Shown one piece after another: positions 1-8,891 of a stretch of DNA of 47,727 nucleotides; positions within the stretch are counted from its first letter, which is position 1, and each line of letters opens with the position of its first letter. The stretch lies in the NCBI GenBank assembly GCA_031264185.1, contig JAISEL010000110.1, positions 1-47,727 of the forward strand, read 5' to 3'. The translations under genes were made by a program, and so were the position numbers. Under the pieces are notes generated by a model. It did no database searches and was not told the origin of the DNA. It was given only the letters and a program-made list of their open reading frames with translations. Source of the DNA: Deltaproteobacteria bacterium. GTDB taxonomy: Bacteria; Desulfobacterota; Desulfarculia; Adiutricales; Adiutricaceae.

Positions 1-179
1 TTACCCCGGCGGATAATTATGATAAAAGAGTTTATCCTTATGTTTCTTCAGTCTTTAGTATACTCAAAAATTATGCAATTTCTATAGTCTGTTTGTAATA
101 TGGCTAAAGAATTATTATACCGTGATCATCTATAAATAATAAGGAATATTTGATCTATCATAATTATCCACCGGGTTAA
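1..179. mobile_element. MITE-like element with terminal inverted repeats
   Basis: Bases 1-24 and the reverse complement of 156-179 match at 22 of 24 positions; the core is TTACCCCGGCGGATAAT. The right end is followed directly by TA (180-181), and the left end lies at the window edge, so its flank cannot be seen. The interior of about 130 bp is AT-rich and has no plausible ORF. A second element with the same ends lies at 47434-47522 and is flanked by TA on both sides. The TA flank is what IS630/Tc1-mariner transposases leave, so a non-autonomous element of that kind is the inference; no transposase is present in the window. Confidence 0.6.
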
Positions 180-328
180 TATAAAGGGTAACCCAGGTTT
201 GACACTCTAAAATTACCGTCGGCGATGTTCCGCAAAGTCCCCAAATGCCGACGGTTCCGCAGCGATGCCGTCGACACATTTCATCCTTGTGCATCAGGGT
301 CTCCGACGATGCCGGCGGCGGCAACGGT

Positions 329-1168
329 TTAGAAATAGGAGGCGGCACGGAACCGCTCCAGAATGGCGTTCGAAAATTCCTTGCCGCGCTTCTTGCCGAT
401 GTTCACGGTTGTTTTGATGCCCAGCCGGGCCGCCGCCCGGTCCAGGTGGCGCTGCACCAGGGAGTTGAAGCCGTTGTTGCTGACCCGCCAATCGTTCTCT
501 TTCAGAAACTCCTCCAGGCTCAAGCCGACCCGCATGACGGCCTCATCCAGGGGTGTCGTGATGGGCTGGTTCTCAATACCCAGCGAGACCCAGATATGCT
601 TCTGGTGGGCATAAATCCAGTCGCCGAATTTGACCGCGCCTTCCATCGTTTCCACGCTGAGGTCGGACAGGCCGTCGTCACCGTCGAAGGCCGCTTTCAG
701 GGCATGGCTCAACAGGGCCAGCCGGGCGGTCAGGGAGACCACTTTGGGCACGATCACCCGGTCGATTTCCGATATGCGCCAGGTGCGCATGGTCAGCGTG
801 TGGTTCCAGGTTCTGTAACAGCCATAGACCGCCGGGCTGAGTCGGATTTTTTGCGGCCAGGTCTGGTTGTCGTTCGTATTCATCTTCCAATCCAGAAGAT
901 GGGCTGCGATTTTTTCCAAAAGAGTCTGGCCGGTAAATTCCTCTTCATTCATCAGGGGTGGATTTTTGCACTTGGCGAAAATGAAGGTGAAGCGCGGCAA
1001 GAGGCCGTTTTCAGCGTTCATCTGTGTGAAGACGGAGCACAGGACTTTGGGCTGGATCGCCCCCATGATGGACAGAGCGGCCGAAAGCACGAACTGGTCC
1101 TTGTCCTGGTCGCAACGGCTGGTCTTCCATGAGGCGCAGTCATAGCTCGACAGGATACGCACCTCCAA
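329..1168 (-). pseudogene. C-terminal remnant of a DUF3987 (YfjI-type, primase-associated) protein
   Basis: The 279-residue reading frame resembles the C-terminal half of DUF3987 proteins, which occur in phages, plasmids and genomic islands next to primase or helicase domains. It has the segment SIMGAIQPKVL followed by NGLLPRF, then a KIRLSPA segment and an all-helical C-terminus. It is much shorter than the family, which usually exceeds 450 residues. The only available start is a TTG, and an in-frame stop lies just upstream (1187-1189), so the P-loop-containing N-terminal part is missing. No phage or plasmid genes surround it, so it is probably a relic of a former mobile element. The assignment rests on motif memory and is moderately sure. 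The 295-residue frame on the opposite strand is its shadow. Confidence 0.55.
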
Positions 1169-1313
1169 CCGGGAATTTAGGTCTCTTTATTCCAGCTTTT
1201 TTCTCTGTCCTAAAAAGCCTCCACTGCCGGGGCCTGGGTTTCTATATCCGCCTCTTAGCCTCCCGGAGAAAGCAAACTCGACTGGAGGAACGATTCAGTC
1301 AATAAAGGCCCGC

Positions 1314-1754
1314 TTAAGAAGGCAAGTTGTGAGCCATCTCCCATTTCAAGGATAAAACCTTAGCCCGGCGCAGCAGAAAATTATACATGGTCACCGCCAC
1401 TAAGGCCACCAAAAGACCCACCGCTGTGGCTTTCAGGGCCAGAGCCAGACCGATCATGATTTTGCCTGTATCCAGAGAAGCGTCCAGCCCCATCTGGTAG
1501 AAGGTCAGCATAATGCCCAGAACTGTGCCCAGCAGCCCCAGGTAAGGAGCGTTCCCGGCTATAGAGGCCAAAACATGAAGCCGGCTGGACAGTTCCAGTT
1601 CCAATTGGGTTTTGTCTTCTATAGCCTTAAGATTAAAATGCCGGAAATAAACCCAACGCTCAATGCTGATGCCTAAGGCGATGATACTTAATGTGATCAG
1701 GATGCCGATAACCCCGTAATCAACCAGCCCGCCGAGCCAATCCATTTTATTCAA
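1314..1754 (-). CDS. exbB: ExbB/TolQ/MotA-family proton channel (TonB energizer), short form
   Basis: A 146-residue inner-membrane protein with three hydrophobic segments (about residues 8-28, 62-84, 98-128). The family signature is in the second segment ([20 protein letters not shown]), and a conserved [13 protein letters not shown] segment is in the third. ExbB and ExbD form the proton-driven motor that energises TonB. The length of about 145 residues matches the short ExbB type known from Campylobacter-like and some deltaproteobacterial genomes. The start is TTG at 1754 with a GAGGG ribosome-binding site; an ATG three codons later is the alternative. No exbD follows: the 145 bp downstream hold no ExbD-like frame, and the window contains two TonB genes but no ExbD. 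The partner must be encoded elsewhere or has been lost. Confidence 0.88.
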   Translation of the reverse strand: MNKMDWLGGLVDYGVIGILITLSIIALGISIERWVYFRHFNLKAIEDKTQLELELSSRLHVLASIAGNAPYLGLLGTVLGIMLTFYQMGLDASLDTGKIMIGLALALKATAVGLLVALVAVTMYNFLLRRAKVLSLKWEMAHNLPS

Positions 1755-2100
1755 TTTAATGCCCTCTTAAAAAAACAATTGCGTCTTCGCTGACATGCAG
1801 GTGTCAGGTTATTAATGATGTTCAATTCAAAGTATAAAAACCCGTGACCCTAAAACGAATCCGGACACTGCCGGGACTTAAGCCGCAGGGACCAAAGTTA
1901 ACCCTGCAGCTGCTGGTTAACTTTCTCTCGGAAGTCACTGTTTTCCCCTCTGGATTCTTTAAAGTTCCGAACACAGAAACCGAGCCCAACCGTCACTTTG
2001 CCAAAACCGCACCCGCCATGGTCTTTCAGCCGAACCTGCCGCCGAATGCCCGTAACACCAATGCTTTCTGTAGCCTGTGATTGCTTTTCTTAAAAGCCGG

Positions 2101-2613
2101 TCAGCGCTTTTGACCCGGCACCGTCTCCAGTCGGACCACGCCTTTTTCTACGTTCTGCTCTGGGATCAAAGTCCTAGCAATCGGGTAGCCCTTATTCCGG
2201 AAGAATTCTGTAACCTCAGCCGCCGCTGCCCGAAGCTGTATTACGGTCAGATGCCGACCTTTGTAAGGAGCCAGCACAGCCTGAACATCCTCGGCCTTAA
2301 TGCCCCGGACGAGTTCATAGGTGACTGTAAAATCCGAAACAAAGACTGTCCCGCCGTTCTCAATTTCAGCTGGAATGAACGGATCTTTTTGAAAAAGGAC
2401 GGGCTCTTACCCAGGCGAAGGTTTGATCGGCCTCATGGGCTGGGACTGCCTGGTGACAGAACCTATGTCGGGAACTCCGGAAGGACGTCCCGGACGCGGT
2501 GACTGGGCCTCAATTTCAGAAACGGAGAGAAAAACAATGAACAAACCTGAAGCCACGAGCATTATAAACAGCCGGTATTGGGTAAAAATCTGTCTTTCTG
2601 ACCGCCTGTTCAT
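2101..2613 (-). pseudogene. Broken FhaC/ShlB-type two-partner secretion transporter (signal peptide plus POTRA domain)
   Basis: The reading frame opens with a signal-peptide-like start (MNRRSERQIFTQYRLF, then a hydrophobic stretch ending EIEAQ) and a proline-rich linker. It meets a single in-frame TAA after about 68 codons and continues in the same frame as a clear POTRA_2 domain. Recognisable parts are ENGGTVFVSDFTVTYEL, VQAVLAPYKGRHLTV, EVTEFFRNKGYPIARTLIP and EKGVVRLETVPGQ, after which a TGA ends it at 2101. FhaC/ShlB proteins export large TpsA adhesins and haemolysins through a 16-strand barrel. The second POTRA and the barrel are absent, and no TpsA gene is near. It is therefore a relic unless the stop is read through, and even then it would lack the pore. 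Confidence 0.72.
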
Positions 2614-3482
2614 TGGCTGACCTCTAAAAAAGCCGCTTCAGCTTTATCTTTGGCTGTAAAATAAAACTCCCGACAGGCTCTCGGCTTTATATCGCCAGAG
2701 CCGTGCTTTCCGATCCCGGACTGAGACCGAAAAAATAGCCGGAGCACCTTAACCCCGGACAGCCTCTGCCTCTGTCAGAGCGGAAAGGAGGCCCGCCATA
2801 ACATAAATGAAGAACATTACCGAATTTTTCGATGTTTTACCTTTTTTTGTACGTTAAAGTTATGTTTATAGATACTATCATTGAGCCCCGATCATGTCAA
2901 CAGATAATTTCGGATTTTTAGGAATTTAATTTTGAAACTAAACAGGATTAAACAACCGGTTGATTCGTTTAGCCCGGCTAAAAGCATTCAGATCACTAAA
3001 TACACTAATATAAACTCATATAACTCGCTATAACTATATTTATTGCTATTAATAGGTCACTTTCATTGCAAAAATTATATTTAATTCAAATAAAAATATA
3101 TTTTATATCTAAAAATTTAGTAATTATTTTTATTATGAAAAATAGATAAATAATCAGTTTATATATAAGCTAAGTAATATAAAGATAAATAGTTATAAAT
3201 ATAATTTTAATATTTTAATTCAATTTTAATGAGATAAAATCAAATGATTTTATGCCTATTATCATATTATTTTCTATTATAAATTTATTTTCGGTTAAAA
3301 TTATCATAAATACCAATAATATAATTATTAACATCTTCACTTAAAAGACAATTTTCTCATATAAAATATCAAGTCTCTGCAGACGTTCATGGCATATAAA
3401 TTGATATGGAAAATTTTCTGAGCGGTGAGCCAGCAAACAAAACTCATTTCGGACGGTTCAGCTAAAATCCCGGATAAAGCCC
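2614..3482. other. Long AT-rich intergenic region without a gene
   Basis: About 870 bp separate the FhaC-like relic from the MEMO gene. Bases 2614-2880 have mixed composition and hold GTACGTTAAAGTTATG near 2850, which resembles the palindromic site in the duplicated regions at 32201 and 40935. Bases 2960-3360 are extremely AT-rich with many short A/T tracts and no coding signal. A 63-codon frame at 3337-3528 has no ribosome-binding site and no recognisable content. Confidence 0.5.
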
Positions 3483-3506
3483 GGCCGGAGTTAATTAACC
3501 CCGGCC
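3483..3506. repeat. 24-bp near-perfect palindrome downstream of the MEMO gene
   Basis: GGCCGG and CCGGCC arms enclose GTTAATTAAC, itself a palindrome, giving a 24-bp inverted repeat with one mismatched pair. It lies 28 bp past the stop of the - strand MEMO gene. No T-run follows it on that strand, so it could be a mRNA-stabilising hairpin or a weak terminator. Confidence 0.4.
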
Positions 3507-3533
3507 AAAAATACTTACGTAAAACCAAAAACT

Positions 3534-4388
3534 TTACGGCCGGGTAAACTCAAGTCCGGCGTAGCCAACGCATTGGGGTCCTGGCATGATGTCGCTGCTG
3601 CCGTAACTGTCCACTTCCCAGCCCAGGCCCCCCAATAATGATACGGCCCTGACTGCCGCCATTGCCGCACCCGCCGAACAGGCGGCTCGGTTTTGGCGGC
3701 CGGTTTTAAGCATCAGGTCGGTATCCAGGGCTAAGGAGGCTTCGATAAAAGACCGGTCGTTTTGCTGCCGAAATTTTTCGCCTTCCGGTCCGGAGCCGGC
3801 CGGGGCAAATCCGTAAGCCCGGCCGTAGTGGGTCAGATCGGTCGAGGCGACTATTAATATTTTTTCTTCGGAGTTCTGGATTAAAGCGGCCAGAGTCCGT
3901 CCCAATAAAACGGCAGTTTCCGAGGGCGGAACTCTCAGCGCCCAAAGTTTAGTCCGGGGAAAGTAATACTTGACCAGAGGCAGAAGGACTTCAATAGTAT
4001 TATCGTCAGTCGGACCGGACCAGATAAAGGGTTTTAAAGAACCTCCCAATCGGTCATTATTGGCCGGATCCATTAAAAAAGGCCCAAGAGGCGTCGCCCA
4101 GGCCTCTTCGCCGTAGCCGACGACCTGATTGCCGGCCGGCAGATGACCGCCTAAAACCACGGTCAAATCAGGCGGTTTTTTTAAGTTCAGTGCGGCCCGG
4201 GCCAAAGTTCGGGCCGCAAGCTTTCCTGAAAAACACCAACCGGCATGGGGAACTATGACCGCAGCCACCTGACCGGCCGGACAGGGCTTTTGATTTATAT
4301 AATCAGCCCAGCCCTGAATCTCGGCGCCTATCTTTTCGGCTGTGGCCGGATACCATTGGCCGTCTAAATACGTCCTTCTCGGATTCAT
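3534..4388 (-). CDS. amrB: MEMO1-family protein (AmmeMemoRadiSam system protein B)
   Basis: A soluble protein of 284 residues with the full MEMO1 fold (Pfam PF01875). The three histidines that in the family form the metal or active-site pocket are visible: VPHAGW near residue 48, VLGGHLP near 82 and STDLTHYG near 187. Prokaryotic members usually occur with an AMMECR1 protein and a radical SAM protein (AmrA/AmrS); neither partner is in this window, and the biochemical role of the system is unsettled. I place the start at the second ATG (4388). It has AGGAG six bases upstream, whereas the upstream ATG at 4394 directly abuts the ribosome-binding site. It lies downstream of the chemoreceptor gene on the same strand but behind a strong hairpin. 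Confidence 0.88.
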   Translation of the reverse strand: MNPRRTYLDGQWYPATAEKIGAEIQGWADYINQKPCPAGQVAAVIVPHAGWCFSGKLAARTLARAALNLKKPPDLTVVLGGHLPAGNQVVGYGEEAWATPLGPFLMDPANNDRLGGSLKPFIWSGPTDDNTIEVLLPLVKYYFPRTKLWALRVPPSETAVLLGRTLAALIQNSEEKILIVASTDLTHYGRAYGFAPAGSGPEGEKFRQQNDRSFIEASLALDTDLMLKTGRQNRAACSAGAAMAAVRAVSLLGGLGWEVDSYGSSDIMPGPQCVGYAGLEFTRP

Positions 4389-4449
4389 GGGCATCTCCTG
4401 TCAGTCAGGAGACTATTCTACCCCAAAAAATAAAAATTGCCTCATCTTT

Positions 4450-4472
4450 TCCGGCGGCCAAAGGCCGCCGGA
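4450..4472 (-). terminator. Strong hairpin between the chemoreceptor and the MEMO gene
   Basis: A perfect 10-bp stem (TCCGGCGGCC / GGCCGCCGGA) with an AAA/TTT loop lies 14 bp beyond the stop of the chemoreceptor gene. On the - strand it is followed by an A-rich stretch and then T-rich sequence 15-30 bases later. It probably ends or attenuates the chemoreceptor transcript. Confidence 0.6.
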
Positions 4473-4485
4473 CTGTCTGATCGGG

Positions 4486-6414
4486 TTAAAAATCAAAATC
4501 ATCGTCTTCCATCGGCAGGGCATTATGACTGGCTGACCTGACCGAGGCCGGGGCCGTTTTTATTTTTTCCGGCCTGGGTTTGGGCGGCGAAGGCAGGATG
4601 GTGCTGCCGCCGGAATTTCCGTGGACCAGCAAGGTGATTTTAGAAATCCCGTTCATTAAGTTGCCGGCCTGAACTGAGAGATTGGAAGCCGCGCTGGCCG
4701 CTTCCTCGGCCGAGGCGGCGTTGGACTGAGTGACTTTGTCCATCTGGGTCATAGCCGTGGTGATCTGGTTAATGCCCTGGGACTGTTCCCGGGAGGCTTC
4801 GGCCACCTCGGAGACTAACTGAGCAACTTTGGCGGAGGTATTGGCCACGGAGTGGAAATTTTCGGACGTGAAATTAACCATTTCCGAACCCGAATTGATG
4901 TTGGAGATGGTGGCGGCGATTAAATCGGCCGTGTTTTTGGCCGCTTCGGCGCTTCTTATGGCCAGATTTCTGACTTCGTCGGCCACCACGGCAAATCCGG
5001 CGCCGGCCTCTCCGGCCCGGGCCGCTTCCACAGCCGCGTTCAAGGCCAGTAAATTCGTCTGAAAGGCAATCTCGTCAATCGTTTTTATGATCTTCCCGAT
5101 TTCATTACCGGAGGTCGCGATATGGTCCATGGCCTGAATAACGTTAACCATGGAGCTCTCGGCCTTGGAGACGGCCTCGGTGGCCTGCGCCATGAGGGAA
5201 TTGGCTTCGACCGCGTTATCGGCGTTTCTTTTCGTCATAGACGAAAGCTGTTCAAGCGCCGCACTTGTCTCCTCCAGGGAAGCCGCATTTTCCGTAGCTC
5301 CCTCGGCCAAAGTGTTGGACGAAGAAGACAGTTCGCCTGAGGCCGAATCGACTTCCTGAGCCCCGTCGGACAGAACCAGGATAACTTCGGCAATTGGTCC
5401 GGTGATGCTCCTCGTCAGGAAAAATGACAGAATTAAGCTGACCACCAGACCAACAGTAACGCCGATAACCATGATATAAATTGCCCGTTCCAGAGCGCCC
5501 ACGGCCTCGGCGGCGAAATCGCCGGTCATAGCCGACGTAGCGTCGCTTAATTTTTCTATAACATCAAGAATAGTCCTCATGGAGGCGTCTGTCCTGGTCC
5601 GGTCAGCCAGAAATGAAGTCAAACGATCTTTCATGCTAATCAGTTTAGACTGAAAGTTTTTAGCCTGAGCGCTTATATCGTTCAGGATCTGTTTTTGGGA
5701 CTGGGTAACCGGTTTTTGCAGTATCGCATTGATATCATTGACCGCTTCGTTGGTCAAAGCGATCGCCTGGTCAAAAAAAGCAGCATCTTTGGAGTCCAGG
5801 GCTCTGAGCATAGCCACCATGATCTCGGCGGATTCGGTCTCCAGATCATAAGCTGTATCAACCATGGCAAAACTGCCGTCGCTGGCCGCAGCGCCATGAT
5901 TACTGTCCATGAAATTCTTAAACTCTTCCACGGCTGATTTCCGGAAATTGACAATGTTCCCTTTATACTGGGCATAGTCCTTGCTGAGCCCAGCCCTGGC
6001 CTCTGCCATACCGGCCGTGGCCGCCGGAATACTATCGACTAAAGACTTAAATTCGGAGTAAAGGCGTTCCATCTGATTGGACTGATCTTTAGCCTGAGTC
6101 TGTTTGTCGAACAGACCGTTCTGGGTCACCTGTTTCAAAGAAACAATATAGTTATCGTTGCGTTTGGAGTGCTTTTCAAGTTCAGTCCAGTTTTCCCGGG
6201 TGCTGGCCGCGCTGTATTCTGAGACATAAAGCGCTTCCATAGCTATATTGTACTGCAGATTGGCAATCATATTGTCGCTGGGCATGATATTTTCATCCAG
6301 ATCTCTGATGTCATTGTTGACTCCCCTCATGGCGAAAACAACGAAACCACCAACGATGATAAAAATTGCACAGACCGCTATAAAACCCAAAATTAATTTG
6401 GTTCCAAGTTTCAT
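4486..6414 (-). CDS. Methyl-accepting chemotaxis protein
   Basis: A typical transmembrane chemoreceptor of 642 residues. It has an N-terminal membrane helix (about residues 5-28), a helical periplasmic sensor region of about 275 residues (four-helix-bundle-like), a second membrane helix near 310-333 and a HAMP segment beginning [11 protein letters not shown]. The cytoplasmic signalling hairpin contains the highly conserved tip [20 protein letters not shown] followed by [13 protein letters not shown]. It relays periplasmic ligand binding to CheA/CheW; no che genes are nearby. The tail is acidic (EDDDFDF) and is not the NWETF-type CheR/CheB tether. I chose the ATG at 6414 because AAGGG lies six bases upstream; the longer frame would need a TTG at 6429 with no ribosome-binding site. 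Confidence 0.95.
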   Translation of the reverse strand: MKLGTKLILGFIAVCAIFIIVGGFVVFAMRGVNNDIRDLDENIMPSDNMIANLQYNIAMEALYVSEYSAASTRENWTELEKHSKRNDNYIVSLKQVTQNGLFDKQTQAKDQSNQMERLYSEFKSLVDSIPAATAGMAEARAGLSKDYAQYKGNIVNFRKSAVEEFKNFMDSNHGAAASDGSFAMVDTAYDLETESAEIMVAMLRALDSKDAAFFDQAIALTNEAVNDINAILQKPVTQSQKQILNDISAQAKNFQSKLISMKDRLTSFLADRTRTDASMRTILDVIEKLSDATSAMTGDFAAEAVGALERAIYIMVIGVTVGLVVSLILSFFLTRSITGPIAEVILVLSDGAQEVDSASGELSSSSNTLAEGATENAASLEETSAALEQLSSMTKRNADNAVEANSLMAQATEAVSKAESSMVNVIQAMDHIATSGNEIGKIIKTIDEIAFQTNLLALNAAVEAARAGEAGAGFAVVADEVRNLAIRSAEAAKNTADLIAATISNINSGSEMVNFTSENFHSVANTSAKVAQLVSEVAEASREQSQGINQITTAMTQMDKVTQSNAASAEEAASAASNLSVQAGNLMNGISKITLLVHGNSGGSTILPSPPKPRPEKIKTAPASVRSASHNALPMEDDDFDF

Positions 6415-8202
6415 TGCGTACCCTTTCAATGCGCCATAATTTCGGGCCCCTGAAAAAGGCTATTTTACCATCATGTCAGCAAATGGATTACCACAAAAAG
6501 GAATATCTGTGGTCCGTGCGATGGGGAAAGCCGTAAAACACAAGGAGCATCAGCGCAGTCCTGTCGGAATGTGTTCAATACGTCCTTCGGGCGGCCGGAC
6601 AGCCAGCCAAAAAAGGACGGTCGCCGGCAGCCGGCGACAGGGCTATTCAGCAGAGGTAGCCAAAAGCCAAATGCAGCTGGTAAGCGAAGACCCGCCGAAT
6701 ATCTGCCCTAATCCATTTTCTCAAAACAATCTTTTAATTGTCAAGATTAGAATTTGAAATGTAATTTTCAGATTAACGCAAAACTTTGATTTTGGGTGGC
6801 CTGATAATCCATGATACTCACAATATACGGCTAATTTGGGCATAGTTTCTGCTCTAAATAACAGACGGAAAATTTTAACGCCTGAAAATTTTTTTTAATT
6901 TGCTTTATTTCCTATTATAAATTTCAAATTTGAAGTATTTTAAAATTATTGAAAATTGCTTTTATTTGCAGTATAATAAAAAGATTTTCGGGGCGGATTT
7001 TATGGCGGGCATTTTTCCCGCAGACATCCCGGAGAAAACATCTGAAAGCTGAGACCTGCCGATCTGAGCCGCAGGCGGATAATTATCACTAATACAGCTT
7101 TTTTTATTATAAATTCATTAATGTTAATCTTTATATGTAAAAAATCTATTTAAGAGTCCTAAATGATTCTTTATGGCATTTTATCAGTAAACTAACTTTC
7201 TTTAGACAATGAAAAAAATTTTACAAATTTATTTTTTCAATATATGACCTAATATTTTATGCTTAGGCTGCAGATGTTGTATTTTTATGGCCAAGCCAGG
7301 GAAAAATTTTAGTTTGACCAAAAAAAAACTTAAAATTTCTATACGAACATCCGTTTTTTTTGGTATAATGGACTCCAAGTTCTGAGGCCTTCGGCCCGGA
7401 CTAAGATTTAGCTTTAAGATAATATGTTATGCCATTTTTTTAGTAAATTATATATTTTTTGCTGTGTTCGGATTAAAGATTTAAGATATTTTTGATCAGC
7501 TTTTCTGAAGAGGAGAGCAGATTTTTGAACTAACATTTGTTAGTTTATAATTAAATCTTAAGACAGCGGTCCCCGGGAGCGGATTCAGTCACCCAGCCCG
7601 GACCGGGTATTATGGGGGGTTTATTTACGGAAACGTTAGCGAGCTCAGGCCGGGGGTCTTAACCTTCACAATTTGTTCTGGTATGCGGCTCAACTTTCTG
7701 CCGTTCCCTTGACGCCCACTTTCAAAGCCCTCCGGGGCGCTGTGATTTCATAAATATCTCCGGTATTTTTAGACCGGATACAGATCGTCTTAATCTTTCT
7801 TTTCTGTCTTTTGTTCTTTTCTGTTTCTTATTTGCAGGCGGACTTTCCGCCGTAAGCCTTAAATTTAAATATCTTTAGGCCGGACCTGAAATATTTGCGG
7901 TTCAGCCAAACTTTTTACCCTTAACGGTCCTGCTGCTTTCAGGCCTGTTACTTAAAATATAGTTTTAGTTTTTGGTTTGGGTCCAAAGTGACGACTTTTT
8001 GGATCCAAAAGACCGGGGGGTTAAACCCGGTCAGGGCCGTATTAGCTGGCCCCGGGTCATCCGGAGCCTTAAAGGCGGTTCAAGTCCGGCTGAGGCCAGA
8101 GCTCCCAGCCGGACCAGCTGAAACTCTCCGGCCAGTTTATGCCGGAGTCCTTCAAACTCCAGCCCCTCCTTAAGCTCTTGTTGGGGAATGGATATATATA
8201 AA
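6415..8202. other. Long non-coding stretch (about 1.8 kb), possible untranslated transcript in its right half
   Basis: No convincing gene is visible. A 94-codon frame at 6473-6757 has no recognisable content; a 7-bp hairpin (TCGCCGG CAG CCGGCGA) lies inside it at 6621-6637. Bases 6750-7560 are AT-rich; CAGGCGGATAATTATCA near 7073 resembles one end of the MITE-like elements at 1-179 and 47434-47522 but has no partner arm. A TATAAT with a T-rich upstream stretch lies at about 7363. Bases 7560-8280 are GC-richer with several short inverted repeats and lead to a strong + strand terminator at 8287. I searched by eye for RNase P RNA, tmRNA, SRP RNA and 6S consensus segments on both strands and found none. 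Confidence 0.45.
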
Positions 8203-8226
8203 GCCGACGGGATTTTTCCCGTCGGC
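8203..8226. terminator. Hairpin, possible - strand terminator
   Basis: A perfect 9-bp stem (GCCGACGGG / CCCGTCGGC) with a six-base loop. On the - strand it is followed by TTTATATATAT, so it could terminate transcription coming from the umuD side. On the + strand no T-run follows. Confidence 0.45.
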
Positions 8227-8286
8227 ACCCTGAAAATAGAACCGACTGCGCTATTTGCCTTTAGCCTAATTCACTGTTTAACCAGA

Positions 8287-8320
8287 CCCCCAGAGAAGCC
8301 CTGCTCTGGGGGCCTTTTTT
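8287..8320 (+). terminator. Rho-independent terminator with no coding gene upstream
   Basis: A perfect 9-bp stem (CCCCCAGAG / CTCTGGGGG, loop AAGCCCTG) is followed by CC and six T. This is a textbook intrinsic terminator for + strand transcription. The nearest upstream + strand region (6.4-8.28 kb) has no gene, so it implies either an untranslated RNA or a lost gene. It also insulates umuD, which starts 97 bp downstream. Confidence 0.8.
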
Positions 8321-8416
8321 AAGGCTCCTCTTCCGCGTCCATCTGCTCTATAATCGGCTGTTAAATCAGCAGGCCATAGCTTTGGCTGACAAAATATCCA
8401 AATATCCGGCATTCTT

Positions 8417-8872
8417 ATGGACAAAAGCGAAAATACCAAAATTACCCCGGGCGTCGTCCGGCCTGCCTCAGTTGAGACCGGCCGGCCGCAGTCCGCACCT
8501 CTGTATCTCCACGCCGTCAGCGCCGGTTTTCCGTCACCGGCCGAAGACTATATTGAAGATTTTTTAGATCTCCATAAGCTCATGGTCAAAAATCCGCCGG
8601 CCACGTTTTTTTTAAGGGTCAGCGGCACTTCCATGCTGGGAGCCGGCATTGCCGACGGCGATCTGCTGGTAGTTGACAGATCCGTTCCGGCGGTCAGCGG
8701 CAGGGTCGTGGTAGCGGCCTGGGACGGAGAACTGACGGTAAAAAGGCTCAGGATTAAAGACAAAAAAATCTACTTAGTGCCGGAAAATGACCATTATCCG
8801 TCCATTGACATAACCGGCCGGGAAGATACGGCTGTCTGGGGCGTGGTGACCTATGTCGTCCGGAAGATCTGA
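8417..8872 (+). CDS. umuD: UmuD-type autoproteolytic subunit of error-prone polymerase V
   Basis: A 151-residue peptidase S24 (LexA/UmuD-like) protein without a DNA-binding head, as expected for UmuD. The predicted self-cleavage site is Ala36-Gly37 (VSAGFPSP), the catalytic serine is Ser72 in SGTSM, and the catalytic lysine is Lys109 in LTVKR. RecA-stimulated cleavage gives UmuD', the subunit that activates UmuC for translesion synthesis in the SOS response. Its N-terminal arm before the cleavage site is somewhat longer than in Escherichia coli. Unusually, it is not upstream of umuC in one operon but converges on it, with only 19 bp between the two stops. No clear ribosome-binding site and no recognisable LexA box were found upstream. 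Confidence 0.92.
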   Translation: MDKSENTKITPGVVRPASVETGRPQSAPLYLHAVSAGFPSPAEDYIEDFLDLHKLMVKNPPATFFLRVSGTSMLGAGIADGDLLVVDRSVPAVSGRVVVAAWDGELTVKRLRIKDKKIYLVPENDHYPSIDITGREDTAVWGVVTYVVRKI

Positions 8873-8891
8873 TCTTTAAATTCGGTTCCGG

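Noticed and set aside
245-1132. 295-codon + strand frame
   Set aside because: It runs antisense to the DUF3987 remnant, whose - strand frame has recognisable family segments; the + strand translation has none.
1844-2502. Two + strand frames (78 and 141 codons)
   Set aside because: The second is the reverse strand of the POTRA domain, which is clear on the - strand. The first overlaps noncoding remnant sequence and has no family content.
6473-6757. 94-codon frame upstream of the chemoreceptor
   Set aside because: No ribosome-binding site, no recognisable domain, and it contains a GC hairpin typical of spacers here.
7069-7090. Third MITE copy
   Set aside because: Only a single half end (GGCGGATAATTATCA) is present, without a partner arm within a few hundred bases.
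8031-8228. 65-codon - strand frame
   Set aside because: Plausible amino acid composition, but it starts inside a perfect hairpin (8203-8226), has no ribosome-binding site and no homology I recognise.
7560-8286. RNase P RNA, tmRNA, SRP RNA or 6S RNA
   Set aside because: None of the conserved sequence blocks of these RNAs could be found on either strand, so no named RNA is called.
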